Below are positions 8,749 through 17,287 of a DNA stretch of 64,000 nt, piece by piece; the stretch's first letter is position 1; every line of letters begins with the position of its first letter. A program made the position numbers and the translations under genes. The notes below the pieces were generated by a model. That model was given only the letters and a program-made list of their open reading frames with translations. It did no database searches and had not been told where the DNA came from. This DNA is from JAXGQD01 sp040766665 (lineage in GTDB: Bacteria > Bacillota > Clostridia > Saccharofermentanales > Fastidiosipilaceae), in assembly GCA_040766665.1 (NCBI GenBank), contig JAXGQD010000005.1:166379-230378 (forward strand), in the 5' to 3' direction.

Positions 8749-9981
8749 TTGTCAGAACTTCAGGAATATCCACAGCCTTCAGCAGTTTGCCCTGCGCATG
8801 CACCCTTGATTTTAGCCAGCCTGGGTGAGATCGCATTAAAAGGTTTAAACCGACGCCATTTTGAGCAACGTTTGTTTGCCAATTTGCGTCGCCGCTTAGA
8901 TAAAATCGCTGCATATAGAGTGCGTCAGAGTGATTCACGTATATGGATTGAACCTCAGGATGAGCAGGCTGTCGCCGCGCTAGATGAAGCCTTAGATGTC
9001 GCAACAAGCGTATTCGGGCTTGTTTCCGCAGCCCGTGTGATGCGTTACGAAGCTTTGGGTTCTTTGTCCGATATTCTGGCCGCTTGCATTGATTATGCAG
9101 AGCGCTTCATCGCTGATGGGAGCCGGCGGCGATTTAAAGCGGAAGCAAAACGTGGTGATAAACGTTTGCCTTATCCTTCGCCTCAACTGGTGAAAGATGT
9201 GGGGGCTTGCCTCCTGGATCGTTATCCGGAATGGTCGGTCGATGTGAAAACACCAGATTTTATTTTGAATTTGGAATTACGTGATGCGCTGTATATTTAT
9301 CATGAAAAGCAAGCCGGTGTGAAAGGCTTACCGATAGGCACCTCGGGCAAAGCAATGCTGCTTTTATCCGGTGGCATTGACAGTCCTGTTGCGGGCTATA
9401 TGATGGCCGCGAGAGGTGTGGAGCTGGAAGCGATTTACTTTCACACCTATCCTTACACCAGCGATAGGGCCAAAGAAAAGGTCCTCGATTTGGGCCGAAT
9501 CCTTTGCGACTATATCGGTAGATTAAAACTTCATGTTGTGGATTTCACGGACATTCAGTTAAGCCTTAATGAAAAAGTGCCTCAGGAGATGATGACGATC
9601 GTCATGCGTCGCGTCATGATGCGCATAGCTGCCGCTTTAGCAGAACGTCAACACTGTATCTCTCTGATTACCGGTGAGAGCCTGGGACAAGTGGCCAGTC
9701 AAACCAGCGAAGCCTTGGCAACAACAGATATTGTTTCGGAAAAAGTGGTTTTCAGACCGCTCATCGGTATCGATAAAGATGAAACCATTGCCTTGGCGAG
9801 GAAAATCGGCACCTTTGAGACTTCGATTTTGCCCTACGAAGATTGCTGCACGGTGTTTGTGGCCAAGCATCCGCGCACACGACCAAGTCTAAAAGATGCC
9901 ACAGAGGCTGAACGAGATTTAGACATCGAAGCATTGGTACAGGAAGGTTTGGAAAAAATCGAGACGATCCTTTTGCCATAG
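8749..9981 (+). CDS. thiI: tRNA 4-thiouridine synthase ThiI
   Basis: ThiI adenylates U8 of tRNA and transfers persulfide sulfur to make 4-thiouridine. The N-terminal half (about 60-170) is the ferredoxin-like/THUMP region. The PP-loop ATP-binding motif SGGIDSP is at residues 207-213, followed by ITGESLGQVASQT. There is no C-terminal rhodanese domain, as in B. subtilis ThiI. The start is a TTG at 8749 with AAGGAA about 9 bases upstream; I see no in-frame ATG near the N-terminus. It forms an operon with the preceding cysteine desulfurase. Confidence 0.94.
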   Translation: MSELQEYPQPSAVCPAHAPLILASLGEIALKGLNRRHFEQRLFANLRRRLDKIAAYRVRQSDSRIWIEPQDEQAVAALDEALDVATSVFGLVSAARVMRYEALGSLSDILAACIDYAERFIADGSRRRFKAEAKRGDKRLPYPSPQLVKDVGACLLDRYPEWSVDVKTPDFILNLELRDALYIYHEKQAGVKGLPIGTSGKAMLLLSGGIDSPVAGYMMAARGVELEAIYFHTYPYTSDRAKEKVLDLGRILCDYIGRLKLHVVDFTDIQLSLNEKVPQEMMTIVMRRVMMRIAAALAERQHCISLITGESLGQVASQTSEALATTDIVSEKVVFRPLIGIDKDETIALARKIGTFETSILPYEDCCTVFVAKHPRTRPSLKDATEAERDLDIEALVQEGLEKIETILLP

Positions 9982-9993
9982 AAGGGAAGGGCC

Positions 9994-10317
9994 ATGAGCA
10001 GAAAAATGACAGAAGTAGAATTTGAAGACCTGCAGTTGAGCTACTTTAAAGAGGGAGCCGCTTTGGAACGCTATGAGGCGGTTCATGAGCGTTTTGAAAC
10101 TCAGGTTAGAAACGCGATTCGCCTGCGGGACCGGGCGCGCTCAGGTTTAAGCAATGAACAGATTTCCATTACCCTATATGGCTGGATGCAAAAGTATTTA
10201 GCCGTTACAAAACGTTATGAGTATATCGAAGATATAGAGCTCAACGATAAAAAGGGACGTATCATCGTCGACTATATTGAGGGAGAACTGCGTTTCGAGG
10301 AAAGCCGGGATGATTGA
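9994..10317 (+). CDS. Hypothetical 107-residue acidic/helical protein
   Basis: I do not recognise this family. The protein is soluble, strongly charged and probably mostly helical (Glu/Arg-rich, with LERYEAVHERFETQV and AIRLRDRARSG), with no signal peptide, membrane segment or metal motif. An AAGGGAAGG ribosome binding site precedes ATG 9994, and only 12 bases separate it from thiI, so it is co-transcribed with the cysteine desulfurase-thiI pair. A role connected to tRNA thiolation is only a guess from position. Confidence 0.75.
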   Translation: MSRKMTEVEFEDLQLSYFKEGAALERYEAVHERFETQVRNAIRLRDRARSGLSNEQISITLYGWMQKYLAVTKRYEYIEDIELNDKKGRIIVDYIEGELRFEESRDD

Positions 10318-10423
10318 GCACAAAAGCTGAATATTTAAAAAGACATCTGATTTAAGCAGTTGTTGTTTTGAATAAATAGTGCCAAAATAAGCAACGTAAT
10401 TTGCAAAACAAGGAGAGATTGAC

Positions 10424-11671
10424 ATGCTTTATCCACACATCAGAGAGACGGATCCGGAAACATATACAGCGATTCTGGATGAAATCGGACGTCAACAGAC
10501 TAAGATTGAATTGATTGCTTCCGAAAATTTTGTCAGTGAAGCGGTGCTGGAAGCCGCCGGTTCGCCTTTGACAAACAAGTACGCGGAAGGCTATCCCGGG
10601 AAGCGTTATTATGGTGGCTGTGAGTATGTGGATGTGGTGGAGAATCTTGCGATCGAACGAATCAAGCAATTATTCGGCGCCGAACATGCCAATGTGCAAC
10701 CGCATTCCGGGGCACAAGCCAATTCAGCGGTTTTTCTGGCCGTGCTTAAACCCGGTGACAAGATTCTCGGTATGGATCTGAACCATGGTGGTCATCTTAC
10801 GCACGGCATGGCCAAGAACTTTTCCGGTCTTTATTTTGAAGCACATGCTTATCAAGTCAGTGCCGTTGATGCGAAAATCGACTACGAAGCATTAGCTGCC
10901 AAAGCCAAAGAAGTACAGCCTAAGATGATTATCGCCGGTGCCAGTGCGTACCCACGCATCATCGATTTTGCCAAATTCAGAGAAATCGCCGACAGCGTCG
11001 GAGCTTACCTCTTTGTGGACATGGCCCATATCGCCGGTTTAGTAGCGGCAGGCTTGCATCCCAATCCGGTGCCTTACGCTGACTTTGTCACCACAACGAC
11101 GCATAAAACGCTGCGCGGCCCACGTGGCGGTGTCATCCTCTGTAAAGCCGAATACGCCAAAATGATTGATTCTGCGGTGTTTCCGGGCACTCAGGGCGGA
11201 CCCTTGATGCATATCATTGCCGCAAAAGCCGTCGCTTTTAAAGAGGCTCTGAGCCCTGAATTTAAGAGCTATCAAGCTCAGATTATTAAGAATGCCCATG
11301 CTCTGGCCGAGGGTTTAATGAAACGCGGGGTGAAGTTGGTTTCTGACGGCACCGACAACCATCTGATGCTCCTGGATCTGAGTGAAACCGGTGTAAGCGG
11401 CAAAGAATTACAACATCGTTTGGATGAAGTGAATATCACCGCAAATAAAAACAGCATCCCCTTCGACCAGGCGAAGCCTTTTGTCACCAGTGGTTTGCGT
11501 GTGGGCAGTGCGGCGGTTACCCAACGTGGCTTTATTGAAGAAGATATGGACAAAGTCGCAGAACTGATTGCCGCTACCTTGTTTGATTATGAAAATTCGG
11601 CTGAGAAGGTGAAAGAAGAGGTAGCCTTGCTCTGTAAGAAATATCCCCTGTATCCTGATTTTGTAGTATAA
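10424..11671 (+). CDS. glyA: Serine hydroxymethyltransferase
   Basis: GlyA interconverts serine and glycine with tetrahydrofolate, the main source of one-carbon units. Diagnostic segments are KYAEGYPGKRYYGGCEYVD, NVQPHSGAQAN, the PLP-lysine motif TTTHKTLRGPRGG and FVTSGLRVG. Length (415) is standard. CAAGGAGAG lies about 7 bases before ATG 10424. It follows the unknown gene by 106 bases, which hold no strong terminator that I can see, and precedes rarA by 7 bases, so glyA-rarA are probably co-transcribed. Confidence 0.97.
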   Translation: MLYPHIRETDPETYTAILDEIGRQQTKIELIASENFVSEAVLEAAGSPLTNKYAEGYPGKRYYGGCEYVDVVENLAIERIKQLFGAEHANVQPHSGAQANSAVFLAVLKPGDKILGMDLNHGGHLTHGMAKNFSGLYFEAHAYQVSAVDAKIDYEALAAKAKEVQPKMIIAGASAYPRIIDFAKFREIADSVGAYLFVDMAHIAGLVAAGLHPNPVPYADFVTTTTHKTLRGPRGGVILCKAEYAKMIDSAVFPGTQGGPLMHIIAAKAVAFKEALSPEFKSYQAQIIKNAHALAEGLMKRGVKLVSDGTDNHLMLLDLSETGVSGKELQHRLDEVNITANKNSIPFDQAKPFVTSGLRVGSAAVTQRGFIEEDMDKVAELIAATLFDYENSAEKVKEEVALLCKKYPLYPDFVV

Positions 11672-11678
11672 ATAGAGT

Positions 11679-13022
11679 ATGAAAGCGACAAACGCGCATA
11701 CGGATTTTTTTGAGACGCCGTCCGAAGAGCCTTTGGCCTTTCGCATGGCGCCTCGTTCATTGGATGAAGTCGTCGGACAAGACGAGTTATTAGCCGAGGG
11801 TAAACTTCTGCGACGCATGATTGAAGCGGATAGGTTGCGCTCCATTATCTTGTGGGGGCCGCCCGGCACCGGTAAAACATCACTCGCCCGGGTGATTGCC
11901 GCGCGCTCAGAAATGAAATTTGTCAAAGTAAACGCCGTCACCTCAGGCGTTGCTGAGCTAAAAGGTATCATTGCCGACGCCCAAAACCTCTTGCTTACCC
12001 CCCAGGGACGAGTCCTCTTATTCATTGACGAAATTCATCGCTTTAATAAAGCACAGCAGGATTTGCTTTTGCCGCAAGTAGAAGATGGCACCCTAGTCAT
12101 CATTGGGGCAACAACAGAAAACCCTTTCTTTGAAGTGAATAAAGCTCTTATCTCCAGATCTACGGTTTTTCAGTTACAGGCTCTGGAAACCGCAGATGTG
12201 CTGCTTTTACTACAAAGGGCAGCCCAAGATAAAGAGCGAGGCCTGGGAAATCTTCCCTTAGAGTTTGAAGATAACTGCCTCGAACGACTGGCTGATCTTA
12301 GTAACGGGGATGCCAGACAGGCGCTGAACGCCTTGGAACTCGCTGCTTTAACAACTAAGCCAGCAGCAGATGGAAAAATACACATCGGCTTACAGACTTT
12401 GGCGGAGTGTATTCAGCATCGCAGCCTTGCTTTCGATACCAAGGGCGAAGCGCATTATGACAATATTTCAGCTTTTATCAAATCGATGCGCGGTTCCGAT
12501 CCCGATGCCGCGATTTTTTACCTGGCTCGTGCTTTGCATTCCGGAGAAGATATCGAATTTCTGGCCAGACGCATCCTTATTGCAGCTGCTGAAGATGTTG
12601 GTATGGCGAATCCGGCTGCTTTACAAGTAGCCATGGCCTGCTACGATGCCGTCCGAGTGCTTGGCATGCCGGAAGCCAGAATACCACTCGCTGAAGCCGC
12701 GGTGATGGTCGCGACCTCTCCGAAATCCAATGCCGCTTATGTGGCTATCGATGAGGCCTTGGCGGATATCAACAAGCGCCGCACCGGCGAAGTCCCGATG
12801 CACCTGCGCAATGCCGTCACAGCCGGCTTGGCCGAACTCGGTTATGGAAAAGGATATAAATACCCTCACGACTACCCCGGACATATCGTCGCCCAGCAAT
12901 ACCTGCCTGATGAAATGCTTGGTACGGCCTATTATCGTCCCTCAGACAACGGTTACGAAGGAAAAATTAAAAACTGGCTCGATGAGCAGCGCTCAAAACT
13001 AAAGAGGGAAGAGCAAAGCTAA
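11679..13022 (+). CDS. rarA: Replication-associated recombination ATPase RarA (MgsA)
   Basis: RarA is a clamp-loader-like AAA+ ATPase acting at stalled replication forks. Seen are MAPRSLDEVVGQ at the N-terminus, Walker A GPPGTGKTS, Walker B LLFIDEIHRFNKAQQD, sensor GATTENPFFEVN, and the C-terminal tetramerisation region with GEVPMHLRNA and YKYPHDYPG. Length (447) is normal. Its TAA overlaps the stop of the convergent PHP gene by 4 bases, so no separate terminator exists between them. Confidence 0.96.
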   Translation: MKATNAHTDFFETPSEEPLAFRMAPRSLDEVVGQDELLAEGKLLRRMIEADRLRSIILWGPPGTGKTSLARVIAARSEMKFVKVNAVTSGVAELKGIIADAQNLLLTPQGRVLLFIDEIHRFNKAQQDLLLPQVEDGTLVIIGATTENPFFEVNKALISRSTVFQLQALETADVLLLLQRAAQDKERGLGNLPLEFEDNCLERLADLSNGDARQALNALELAALTTKPAADGKIHIGLQTLAECIQHRSLAFDTKGEAHYDNISAFIKSMRGSDPDAAIFYLARALHSGEDIEFLARRILIAAAEDVGMANPAALQVAMACYDAVRVLGMPEARIPLAEAAVMVATSPKSNAAYVAIDEALADINKRRTGEVPMHLRNAVTAGLAELGYGKGYKYPHDYPGHIVAQQYLPDEMLGTAYYRPSDNGYEGKIKNWLDEQRSKLKREEQS

Positions 13023-13894
13023 TTCAAATCGATATAATGCGGTCTGCGCGCTTTGAAATAGCAAATACGTCTGCATCCCAGCTCATTTAATGAACGGCAA
13101 CTCTCATCAAAGAGATAGCCCAGAGTCCCGTTTTCGTGCGAATCCGAAGAGACGCTGATTAATTCACCACCCAAATCCAAAAAGCGACGAATGATTTTCG
13201 GATCAATAAAACCCGGGTCCGCAGCTCCGTCTCTCAGTAATTTAAAACGATAGCGGGTATTGATTTCCAGAGCTCGTTCACGCTCAGCCAGAGCTTTTAA
13301 CATGGCATCAAATTCATCCGGAAAATCATCGTAGCGTAAACGATTATCAGCATAATTCGCGTAACGAATAACATAATCGAAATGACCCAAAACATCGTAA
13401 CTCATATCTGATTCAGCCAAGGCCAGCAAACTTTGCATCCATTGGCCATAAGCCTGGGATTTATCCTGCTCATAGAATTCCGGTGCGAAGTATAAATCAA
13501 TATCGTTCATGAAATGAATGGAAGCAATGACCTGATCAAAAGGCCAATCGGCCAAAAGACGGCGATAATGCGCCTCAAGATAAGCGGTATAACCCAACTC
13601 AACGCCTATCAGGAGTTGCGTTTTTTCGGCATGCGCCATACGTGCCTGCTTCAAAGGGAGAAGCTTGGCAAAATACGCCTCCACATCAAAAATCCATTCC
13701 CCCTCGGCAGGTTTAGCGCCATAGGCAGAGACTTCGCGCTCCATTTTGCCATTGACACCGTCTTTATCATAATGGTCAGTCAGGCAAATAGCCGCCAGCT
13801 GCTTGGCATCGGCTTCACGCAAAAGCTCCTCGAGTTTACGTTTCGAGTCGAGGGAAAACTCACTACAGTGACAATGGGTTTCAAAATGGCGCAT
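13019..13894 (-). CDS. PHP-domain phosphatase, histidinol-phosphatase (HisK/HisJ) type
   Basis: A 291-residue PHP-superfamily protein. The metal ligands H7 and H9 sit in ETHCHCSEFS, LTDHYD follows, IASIHFM and LGHFDYV carry the middle ligands, and SVSSDSHENG gives the final Asp-His pair. HisK-type enzymes hydrolyse L-histidinol phosphate. No other his gene lies in the window, so a different phosphoester substrate is possible. It is convergent with rarA and divergent from the M18 peptidase, with about 100 bases of shared upstream region. Confidence 0.82.
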   Translation of the reverse strand: MRHFETHCHCSEFSLDSKRKLEELLREADAKQLAAICLTDHYDKDGVNGKMEREVSAYGAKPAEGEWIFDVEAYFAKLLPLKQARMAHAEKTQLLIGVELGYTAYLEAHYRRLLADWPFDQVIASIHFMNDIDLYFAPEFYEQDKSQAYGQWMQSLLALAESDMSYDVLGHFDYVIRYANYADNRLRYDDFPDEFDAMLKALAERERALEINTRYRFKLLRDGAADPGFIDPKIIRRFLDLGGELISVSSDSHENGTLGYLFDESCRSLNELGCRRICYFKARRPHYIDLN

Positions 13895-13915
13895 TTTTAG
13901 GCTCCTTCATTCAGC

Positions 13916-13944
13916 AAGACAAGATAAAAAGCTTATTCTATAAT
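13916..13944 (+). promoter_or_regulatory. Candidate promoter of the M18 aminopeptidase gene
   Basis: AAGACA (13916-13921), 17 bases and TATAAT (13939-13944), flanked by an imperfect inverted repeat of AAAGCTTATT and AATAAGAAGCTTT, which could be an operator. Consensus match only. Confidence 0.45.
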
Positions 13945-13995
13945 AGCAAATAAGAAGCTTTAATAAGCAATAATTAGAAACGCGGAGCATAGTCA

Positions 13996-15426
13996 ATGAA
14001 AAGTACAACACTCAAAGGTAAAAGAAAAAACAGTAAAAAACAGTCAGATTTTAGCCTGGAACGACCGCTGTTAGCGGATTTATATACAAGTGAACAGAAA
14101 GATGCAGCGGAAGCATTTTGTGAGGAGTACAAGAATTTTTTGGATTTAGCCAAAACCGAACGCGAAGCTGTGAAGATCAGTATCGAGGCGGCGGAGGAAC
14201 TGGGATTTAAAGCTTTGCGAGAGCAGAAGAAGCTGCTTCCCGGGGCGAAAGTCTATCACAACATCAAAAATAAAGGCCTCATTTTGGCCGTCATCGGAAA
14301 AAAAGCAACAACAGCCGGTTTGCGAATTCTGGGTGCGCATTTAGACTCTCCGCGTCTCGACTTAAAACCCATGCCGCTGGTTGAAGATAAGGATATTGTC
14401 TATTTCAAGACACACTACTACGGTGGTATTAAAAAGTACCAATGGGCTTCCGTACCCCTGGCACTGCATGGTCTTGTAATCCGCAGTGACGGTTCGGAAG
14501 TTGAGATTAATCTTGGTGAAGACGCGAATGACCCGCAATTTGTCATCAACGATCTCTTAATTCACCTAAGTTCTGAATTAATGCAAAAGAAGGCAGCAGA
14601 AGTTTTGCCCGCCGAATCCTTGAACATTTTTGTTGGTTGCAGCGCGACTGATAAGGACGATAAAAACCGTTTCAAGCAGGCGACCCTGAATTATTTGCAT
14701 GATAAATACGGCATCACAGAACGAGATCTGGCCACAGCGGAAATCAGCGCTGTTCCGGCATATAAAGCACGGGATATTGGTTTTGATCGCATGATGATTG
14801 GCGCTTATGGCCATGATGACCGTGTCTGTGCTTACCCCGCGATCCAAGCCTTGCTTAATTGCGAAAAACCGGAACATACGGTTCTGGCTGTTTTAACAGA
14901 TAAAGAAGAAGTCGGTTCGGAAGGCAATTCCGGCGCAGCCTCGGTTCTGTACGAAAACGCCCTATTGGAAATCTGTAATAAAATCGATCCTGAGCTTAGC
15001 ACATTAGCATTTCGCCGCATACTGGAAGAATCTGCGATGCTTTCCACGGATGTCACGAATGCTTTTGACCCCAATTTCGCCTCCGTTTCCGACATCAACA
15101 ATGAACATTTCATCGGACGCGGCTTAGGTATCGTTAAATATACCGGTTCAAGAGGGAAGTCGGGCGCGAGTGATGCCAGTGCAGAATATCTGTCTGCGGT
15201 CGGACAAATATTTGATCAGGAAAAAGTGGCCTGGCAGATCGGTGAGATGGGTAAAGTTGACGCCGGCGGTGGTGGAACCATTGCGAAGTTTTTCGCCAAA
15301 ATGGGCATGGAAGTGCTGGATTGCGGTGTGCCTGTCTTGTCCATGCATGCGCCTTTTGAGTTGGTGCACAAGTATGATGTTTATGAAACCTATCGCGCTT
15401 ATAAAGCTTTTATCGAGAAGTTTTAG
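13996..15426 (+). CDS. M18-family aminopeptidase
   Basis: A 476-residue cytosolic zinc aminopeptidase of the aspartyl-aminopeptidase/LAP4 family. Metal-site motifs are GAHLDSPRLDLKP, GAYGHDDRVCAYPA, TDKEEVGSEGNSGA with the catalytic glutamate, and SMHAPFELVHKYD near the C-terminus. M18 enzymes form dodecameric tetrahedra and remove N-terminal residues from small peptides (family knowledge). A GGAG precedes ATG 13996 by about 9 bases. The first 25 residues are lysine-rich and outside the conserved fold. It stands alone behind its own promoter. Confidence 0.94.
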   Translation: MKSTTLKGKRKNSKKQSDFSLERPLLADLYTSEQKDAAEAFCEEYKNFLDLAKTEREAVKISIEAAEELGFKALREQKKLLPGAKVYHNIKNKGLILAVIGKKATTAGLRILGAHLDSPRLDLKPMPLVEDKDIVYFKTHYYGGIKKYQWASVPLALHGLVIRSDGSEVEINLGEDANDPQFVINDLLIHLSSELMQKKAAEVLPAESLNIFVGCSATDKDDKNRFKQATLNYLHDKYGITERDLATAEISAVPAYKARDIGFDRMMIGAYGHDDRVCAYPAIQALLNCEKPEHTVLAVLTDKEEVGSEGNSGAASVLYENALLEICNKIDPELSTLAFRRILEESAMLSTDVTNAFDPNFASVSDINNEHFIGRGLGIVKYTGSRGKSGASDASAEYLSAVGQIFDQEKVAWQIGEMGKVDAGGGGTIAKFFAKMGMEVLDCGVPVLSMHAPFELVHKYDVYETYRAYKAFIEKF

Positions 15427-15487
15427 CCTCCTTCTTGTGGTAATATAGAGCAATGAAAATCGATTGTTTCACAGCAGGGAATTAAGC

Positions 15488-16096
15488 ATGAAAAAGTCCA
15501 GCAGTAATCAAAGCGCATCTACCGGCGATGTAACGGGGAATGATGTTCAGGCGCGCCCGCCTGAACTTGAGACTGCAACAACAAGTAGAGCAGCCAAGCC
15601 GATAGCCGTGGCACCGGCTACGGTTTCCGCTTCGGTTCCCGGCCCGGCAGCCAAGAATCGGCCACGACCTGCCATGCAGGGGCATATACAGAAGACTTCG
15701 ATAGAGGAACGCGTTAAACGTCTGCAGGCCCAACGGGCCAAACAGCAGCAGTCGGCCTCTTTTTCTGAGGTTTTCAATAACCTTGGCGGCAAGCTAAAAG
15801 CTTTTGCGACCAGTTTAATCAAGGGCAAACCCAATGTCGCCAAATCCAGCAAAGATTTTCCGATTAACCGCAGTATCGTCGGTCGTATGAAGCGTTACGG
15901 GCCCGCCAAAGTCTACCGTCTAAAGGGCTATACCACTGTCGGACGCGTTAAAAAGAAGCGCTCCCGAGACATGCTTAAGCGGCATAGAAATCGATTGATT
16001 TTTTTAGTGATTCTGGGGATTATGCTCTTGGTATTGTATTTTGCCATCGATCCGATACCGACCATCAAACAATTTCTCTTTGATATCGGTTATTAA
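15488..16096 (+). CDS. Hypothetical basic protein with one C-terminal membrane segment
   Basis: A 202-residue protein that I cannot place in a family. Residues 1-60 are Ser/Thr/Pro/Ala-rich and probably disordered. The middle is strongly basic (ERVKRLQAQRAKQQQ, VKKKRSRDMLKRHRNR), and one hydrophobic helix (IFLVILGIMLLVLYFAI) lies near the C-terminus, leaving a short external tail. This suggests a membrane-anchored protein with a positively charged cytoplasmic part that could touch nucleic acid or lipid. ATG 15488, with GCAGGGA upstream, is preferred over an in-frame TTG eight codons earlier. Its TAA overlaps the convergent recombinase stop. Confidence 0.75.
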   Translation: MKKSSSNQSASTGDVTGNDVQARPPELETATTSRAAKPIAVAPATVSASVPGPAAKNRPRPAMQGHIQKTSIEERVKRLQAQRAKQQQSASFSEVFNNLGGKLKAFATSLIKGKPNVAKSSKDFPINRSIVGRMKRYGPAKVYRLKGYTTVGRVKKKRSRDMLKRHRNRLIFLVILGIMLLVLYFAIDPIPTIKQFLFDIGY

Positions 16097-17154
16097 TCTA
16101 TTAGTTTAGCTATTTGGAAAAACCCGACTTGCTTTTGAGCCTCAACTGCGTTCATCAGCCAGCGGGTTTTTTTCATGGCTTCATGTAGATGACTGTCGTC
16201 AATATGGGTATAGATTTCGGTAGTGGAGACGGAACTATGTCCTAAGATCTGTTGCAAAAGCCGCATGTCGACTTGCCCATACTGATACATCAGTGTCGCT
16301 GCAGTGTGGCGTAATTTATGCGTGCTGTATTTGCTGCTGTCCAAGCCGGCTGATTTTAAGCTTTGCTTTATCATACGCTGGATACTGGCATTCGCCAGGC
16401 GATTGCCTTGGCGACTGATGAACAGATAGGGCTTGGCGGCCTCTTTTACGCCGCGTGATGGCCTTACCGCCAAATATTTTTCAAGAGCACTGATACAAGC
16501 CCCATTGAGGTAAACGGTTCTTTCTTTGTTGCCTTTACCGATCACGCGTAAGCGGTCTTCCTGGATATCTTCCTTGCGAATGGCTGAGAGTTCGGAAAGC
16601 CGTAAACCGCAGTTTAAAAAGAGCGTCAGGATGCAATAGTCACGTTCGGCAAATTGCTCACTCTCATTCAGTCCGGCTTTCAACAAATTCTTACTTTCAT
16701 CTAAACTAAGATGTTTGGGCAGCCGTTTAACTTGCTTGGGGCTCTCCAGTTCCTGCACCGGGTTATATTCGAAAAGTTTCTTCTTGTGCACGATGTACTT
16801 AAAAAATGCCCTCAGTGCCGCCACCTTGCGGGCACGATTAGCCGGACCTGCCGCACGTTCACGGGTCAGCCAGGTCAAAAAGGCATAACAGTCCGTCAAA
16901 CTGATTTCCTGTAGGAAAGTCTGATCAATGTCAGCTATTTGAATTTCATCAAAATTAACAGCCTTTTTACTACGGGCCTGTTTGATATAGCGAAAGAACA
17001 GAATCAAGTCGTAACGGTATTCTTTGACTGTCAAAGGCTGACGGCCCAAAATAACTTCCATATAGGTTAAAAATTCGGACAGTAAAGGGAAGAGGGCTAA
17101 TTCCTGAACCTGCTCGGCGGACTTTTGTTTTTCGGTGTTTTCTTTCTGATTCAT
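16093..17154 (-). CDS. Tyrosine recombinase, XerC/XerD type
   Basis: A 353-residue site-specific recombinase with an N-terminal SAM-like core-binding domain (about 25-125) and a C-terminal catalytic domain. All catalytic residues are visible: R185 in GLRLSE, K207 in GKGNKER, H279 and R282 in HKLRHTAA, H306 in LGHSSVSTT and the nucleophile Y315 in EIYTHID. Xer recombinases resolve chromosome dimers at dif. It is 50 residues longer than typical XerC/D, with tails at both ends. No integrase-type neighbours or attachment sites are nearby, so a housekeeping Xer is more likely than a mobile-element integrase. Confidence 0.92.
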   Translation of the reverse strand: MNQKENTEKQKSAEQVQELALFPLLSEFLTYMEVILGRQPLTVKEYRYDLILFFRYIKQARSKKAVNFDEIQIADIDQTFLQEISLTDCYAFLTWLTRERAAGPANRARKVAALRAFFKYIVHKKKLFEYNPVQELESPKQVKRLPKHLSLDESKNLLKAGLNESEQFAERDYCILTLFLNCGLRLSELSAIRKEDIQEDRLRVIGKGNKERTVYLNGACISALEKYLAVRPSRGVKEAAKPYLFISRQGNRLANASIQRMIKQSLKSAGLDSSKYSTHKLRHTAATLMYQYGQVDMRLLQQILGHSSVSTTEIYTHIDDSHLHEAMKKTRWLMNAVEAQKQVGFFQIAKLID

Positions 17155-17287
17155 ACTTGTATTTTAACCGGGTGGCTTTATTTTGCAACGCTTTGGCTTA
17201 TGATATGATATCTTACAATTTGAAAAATAAGACTGATGAGCAAGCATGCGATATTGTTTGTCTCTTTGATTGAAAGTAGGGTAGGGA

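Noticed and set aside
11408..12025. A 205-codon open frame antisense to the glyA end and rarA start
   Set aside because: Both sense genes are fully conserved across this stretch; the reverse frame shows no family motif and no ribosome binding site, so it is a shadow frame.
16093..17154. The tyrosine recombinase as an integrase of a mobile element
   Set aside because: Flanking genes are core, there are no excisionase, relaxase or phage genes, no direct-repeat attachment sites, and the domain pattern is Xer-like.
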